Shown here: one piece after another, positions 61,744 to 64,000 of the stretch
How positions within the stretch are numbered: position 1 is the first letter of the stretch
Layout of the letters: each line of letters begins with the position of its first letter
Source of the DNA: Candidatus Eiseniibacteriota bacterium
GTDB lineage: Bacteria > Eisenbacteria > RBG-16-71-46 > CAIMUX01
Assembly: GCA_020633975.1 (NCBI GenBank)
Contig: JACKCR010000010.1
Location: forward strand, 62,001-126,000
Direction: 5' to 3'
Length of the DNA: 64,000 bases
Made by a program: the position numbers and the translations under genes
The notes under the pieces: model-generated
Database searches by the model: none
Seen by the model: the letters and a program-made list of their open reading frames with translations, nothing else
What the model was told of the DNA's origin: nothing

Positions 61744-62910
61744 TCAGAAGAGCACCGAAGTGCCGAAGCTGAACTCGATGTTGTGATTCGTGCGCCGCGC
61801 CTGATCGAAGCCGGCGTCGAAGCGATAGCTGCGCAGTTCCCAGCGAGTAGCGGTCGTCTTGGTGAGGAAGAGCGTCGTTCCTCCTCCGTAGTTCCACGAC
61901 GACTCGGTGCGTCCCTGGAGGATCGACGCACCGGCTCCGCCCACCAGGTACGGCACCATCTGGCGGCCGGGGAGGAGTTCGAGGCGCATTCCGAGGCTGT
62001 AGTACAGCATGTGGAAGTCTTCGGCCTCGAGGCTCAGGTTGAAGAGCGACTCCACCACTTCCGCCGGCCGATGAATGTGGGTCCAGGAGACGCCGCCCTC
62101 CACTTCCACGAAGTCCAGCAGGTAGTAGCCGATCCGTCCGCCGAGGGCGACAGAGTTGGACTTGCGGTCGTAGGCATATCCACCGGCGTAGCCGGTCAGC
62201 GTGAATGCGCCCGTCCGCGAGAAGAGGCGAGGATTCGGGCGCATCTCTAGATGGGAGAGATCCTCGAACTCCTCGCAGAGCGCCGAGTGCACCCAGCCGC
62301 TCGTCGTCTCGGAGAGCTCGACGCTGTACCAATCGCCCTTCTTTGCGAGCACTCGGTACTCGGAGCCCTTCGTCACGACCGCAACGATGGCGTACTCGTC
62401 TCCCGGCCCGCGGCGAAGCACGTTGTGGTCTCCACCAGTGAGCCGGACCATCGGGATCGCGTATCCCCAGCCGTCGATCAGCCGCGCGGGAGAGGTCGTG
62501 ATCTCTTCAGAAGCGACGCTACGCGAATCGTTGGACGTCGAAGCGACGCTGCGCGAACCGTTGGACGTCGAAGTGACGCCGCCGGCCGTCGCGGGAACCG
62601 ACGAGGACTCGGAGGAAAGGCGTGACTCGGCCGGAACGTCCCACGAAACCCTGGTCGCACGGACGTTCTGATCGACGTTCTGATCGACGTGCTCATCTGC
62701 GCTCGTCCCCACCTCTTGGAACCACTCGACCGGAGCGCCCGTAGTGCCCGAGTCGATCGGGTCGCCCTCTGCGCGGGCGATGCTCCAGGAGTGCACCAAC
62801 GCGATCACGAGCGCCGCCAGGCGCAAAGGTGGGACGAGCCTCCATGACCGACCGCACTGACCGCCAAACAGCTCTCTTCGCAAGTCACCCCTCCTTGCAA
62901 ACGCACGCAT
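61744..62910 (-). CDS. SH3 domain-outer-membrane barrel protein
   Basis: This is a 388-residue protein. Its N-terminal signal or anchor is preceded by about 25 basic residues. A Ser/Asp-rich stretch (about 60-145) contains two 10-residue repeats. An SH3b-type domain follows (about 155-220: NVLRRGPGDEYAIVAVVTKGSEYRVL, in part, WYSVEL, GWVHSALC), then a barrel-like region (about 235-388) of alternating strands ending NIEFSFGTSVLF with terminal Phe. The SH3 domain probably contacts peptidoglycan while the barrel sits in the outer membrane. Confidence 0.75.
   Translation of the reverse strand: MRAFARRGDLRRELFGGQCGRSWRLVPPLRLAALVIALVHSWSIARAEGDPIDSGTTGAPVEWFQEVGTSADEHVDQNVDQNVRATRVSWDVPAESRLSSESSSVPATAGGVTSTSNGSRSVASTSNDSRSVASEEITTSPARLIDGWGYAIPMVRLTGGDHNVLRRGPGDEYAIVAVVTKGSEYRVLAKKGDWYSVELSETTSGWVHSALCEEFEDLSHLEMRPNPRLFSRTGAFTLTGYAGGYAYDRKSNSVALGGRIGYYLLDFVEVEGGVSWTHIHRPAEVVESLFNLSLEAEDFHMLYYSLGMRLELLPGRQMVPYLVGGAGASILQGRTESSWNYGGGTTLFLTKTTATRWELRSYRFDAGFDQARRTNHNIEFSFGTSVLF
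62510..62580 (-). repeat. 30-bp tandem repeat in the SH3-barrel gene
   Basis: Two full and one partial 30-bp units encode a Ser/Thr/Asn-rich 10-residue repeat (S-V-A-S-T-S-N-x-S-R) in the linker before the SH3 domain. It probably varies in copy number. Confidence 0.8.
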
Positions 62911-62912
62911 GC

Positions 62913-63575
62913 TCAGAAGCTCCAACCGAGTTCGGCCCGCGCCGTCCACTCGCCGAACGACTCGTCCTGGAACACGATCAGATCGCCGTCACGATGGGCT
63001 GTCTCCATCTGAAAAACGTGGTGATCGACGAGCGCACCGACGAACACACCTATCGGGAGGCGGTACTGTGTGCCGACTCCGGCGCTGCCGATCCATCCGT
63101 CCACCGGATCGAGCGGAACGTCGATCTCCTCTTGGCTTCCGGACGGGACGAACTGCAACGCTTCGGTCCCGTAGCTCAGCCGCATCCATCCGCCGCTTCC
63201 TTGCCCGTAGAGAGACCACCCGGCTACTTGTACGAGGTCGAACCGGAGCACCGCCTCGGCCGCGACCATCCGCGTGTCGAGGTCGAGCGACAGAACACCG
63301 GGAATCTCGACGGACTGCACGTTCGTCGTCGTCCATCCGCGCGCCCCTACTCCCAAGCGTCCGCGGCCGACGAGAAGCTGCGCCCCGAGGTTGGACTGGT
63401 CGTCCACGCTCCACTGATAGTCGGCGAAGTGCGGGTCGGGGCGCGTCGCCCCTGCGAGCGCCGACAGATCGACGTGGATCGGCAGCAGTGGAGCCGCCAG
63501 GACATCACGCGGACCGAAGGACGACGCGATGATCGTCAACGCCAACGCTGAAAGTCGCATTCCGTTCGTGGACAT
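62913..63575 (-). CDS. Small outer-membrane beta-barrel protein
   Basis: This 220-residue protein has a signal peptide (about 1-28, MSTNGMRLSALALTIIAS...). About eight predicted amphipathic strands (LGAQLLVGRGRLGVGARGW, MVAAEAVLRFDLV, LYGQGSGGWMRLSYG, YRLPIGVFVGALVDHHVF) follow, ending in WTARAELGWSF. The terminal aromatic and strand pattern fit OmpA/OmpW-size barrels. In context it is analogous to the GltA/GltB/GltH barrels of the gliding complex, by position rather than by alignment. Confidence 0.72.
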   Translation of the reverse strand: MSTNGMRLSALALTIIASSFGPRDVLAAPLLPIHVDLSALAGATRPDPHFADYQWSVDDQSNLGAQLLVGRGRLGVGARGWTTTNVQSVEIPGVLSLDLDTRMVAAEAVLRFDLVQVAGWSLYGQGSGGWMRLSYGTEALQFVPSGSQEEIDVPLDPVDGWIGSAGVGTQYRLPIGVFVGALVDHHVFQMETAHRDGDLIVFQDESFGEWTARAELGWSF

Positions 63576-63586
63576 GGCTTGCTCCC

Positions 63587-64000
63587 TCAGTTGCCTTCGG
63601 CCAGGACGTACGCGCCCGGAAGGATGTGTTCGTGCTCGAAGTCGCGAGCAGTGATGACGACGGACTCGCCGCCTCCCGGCTCGCGAACCTCTTCGACATC
63701 CCCGAAGTAGAAGACTGCGAAGGTCGCACCTCCTGCGGGAGGCACCGGAGTGTCACCGGGGAAGTAGAAGTCGACCTCCTGGATCAGTCGATCGAAGCCG
63801 GTGACGGAACGGCTGGAGCTACCGCTCGGCCCAGTCGACTCGAGCAGCGCCGTGATCTGACGCGTCGTCGCGAGCCGGTCCGCTTCGTCACGTAGATCGA
63901 CATCCTTCGCTCCGAGAGTCTCACTCGAGCGGATCTCCATGATCAGGCTGCCGGTGAGGATGGAGCGGTAGGTGATCCGCCCGCGGACGCGGAGCGCAGG
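63587..64000 (-). CDS. Beta-rich protein, C-terminal part (runs off right edge)
   Basis: The frame stays open to the window end, so the start is missing; 137 codons are seen. The visible part is strand-rich and hydrophilic (GSLIMEIRSSETLG, DRLIQEVDFYFPGDTPVPP, ESVVITARDFEHEHILPGAYV). The stop lies 11 bp before the barrel gene, so it belongs to the same operon. An internal ATG at 63940 could act as a start, but coding appears to continue upstream of it. No family is recognised. Confidence 0.6.
   Translation of the reverse strand, partial: PALRVRGRITYRSILTGSLIMEIRSSETLGAKDVDLRDEADRLATTRQITALLESTGPSGSSSRSVTGFDRLIQEVDFYFPGDTPVPPAGGATFAVFYFGDVEEVREPGGGESVVITARDFEHEHILPGAYVLAEGN

Noticed and set aside
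1-64000. Search for tRNA, rRNA, tmRNA, phage, transposase and toxin-antitoxin genes
   Set aside because: Nothing in the sequence could be supported as any of these by eye. A tRNAscan and Rfam search would be decisive for RNA genes.

Overview
The window looks like a chromosomal segment of a GC-rich, diderm, uncultured-type bacterium. GTG and TTG starts are common, many genes overlap as ATGA, GTGA or TGATG, and there are many exported and outer-membrane beta-barrel proteins. Two large secreted proteins end in a FlgD-like Ig/sorting domain. That domain is typical of FCB-superphylum-like lineages such as Eisenbacteria, Krumholzibacteria or Latescibacteria, so this placement is an inference from gene style only. 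I see no rRNA, tRNA, CRISPR array or recognisable insertion sequence.

Region A (about 0.99-13.1 kb, plus strand) is a complete candidate extracellular electron-transfer conduit. It holds a His-rich inner-membrane cytochrome-b-like protein, a 20-haem c-type cytochrome, a giant cytochrome with about 85 CXXCH motifs, an outer-membrane beta-barrel protein, and a membrane-anchored 2[4Fe-4S]/FAD/NAD(P)-type oxidoreductase. The first four genes overlap end to start, so they are probably translated as one unit. The giant cytochrome is built from about 25 tandem units of about 69 residues. Each unit carries three haem motifs and about three further histidines, as expected for bis-His haems packed in a wire.

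Region B (13.3-24.4 kb) is mixed: an MFS transporter, a 1762-residue secreted glycoside-hydrolase-like protein with ten fibronectin-III-like domains, an aminoglycoside-phosphotransferase-fold kinase and a hybrid histidine kinase.

Region C (25.5-32.1 kb) is a tightly packed five-gene plus-strand operon. It encodes a class I lysyl-tRNA-synthetase-like protein that has lost its HIGH and KMSKS motifs, a family 3 solute-binding lipoprotein with no permease, an aldehyde dehydrogenase superfamily protein, a Cache-HAMP histidine kinase, and a response regulator fused to an ATPase domain that lacks a His box. I know of no described system with this composition. It is one of the two best candidates here for something new.

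Region D (32.2-50.9 kb) is mostly housekeeping or accessory: an esterase, an AcuI/YhdH oxidoreductase, MsrB, a PaaZ/BoxD-like aldehyde dehydrogenase, a sulfatase-fold enzyme, a MATE-like transporter, a MarR regulator with a clear promoter/operator ahead of a DUF2339 membrane protein, a YncE-like beta-propeller, a tandem GNAT, a lipoprotein, a DUF402 protein, exonuclease III and an EAL-type protein.

Region E (51.2-64.0 kb, minus strand, running off the right edge) is a long operon. It encodes two outer-membrane barrels (one with an SH3 domain), two small exported proteins, a 1585-residue TPR protein, a TPR lipoprotein, ExbB, two unequal ExbD proteins and an AgmX/PglI-type TonB-like protein. 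The set resembles the Glt/Agl envelope-spanning, proton-driven machinery of myxobacteria. A 157-bp element with perfect 19-bp inverted ends lies immediately after it.
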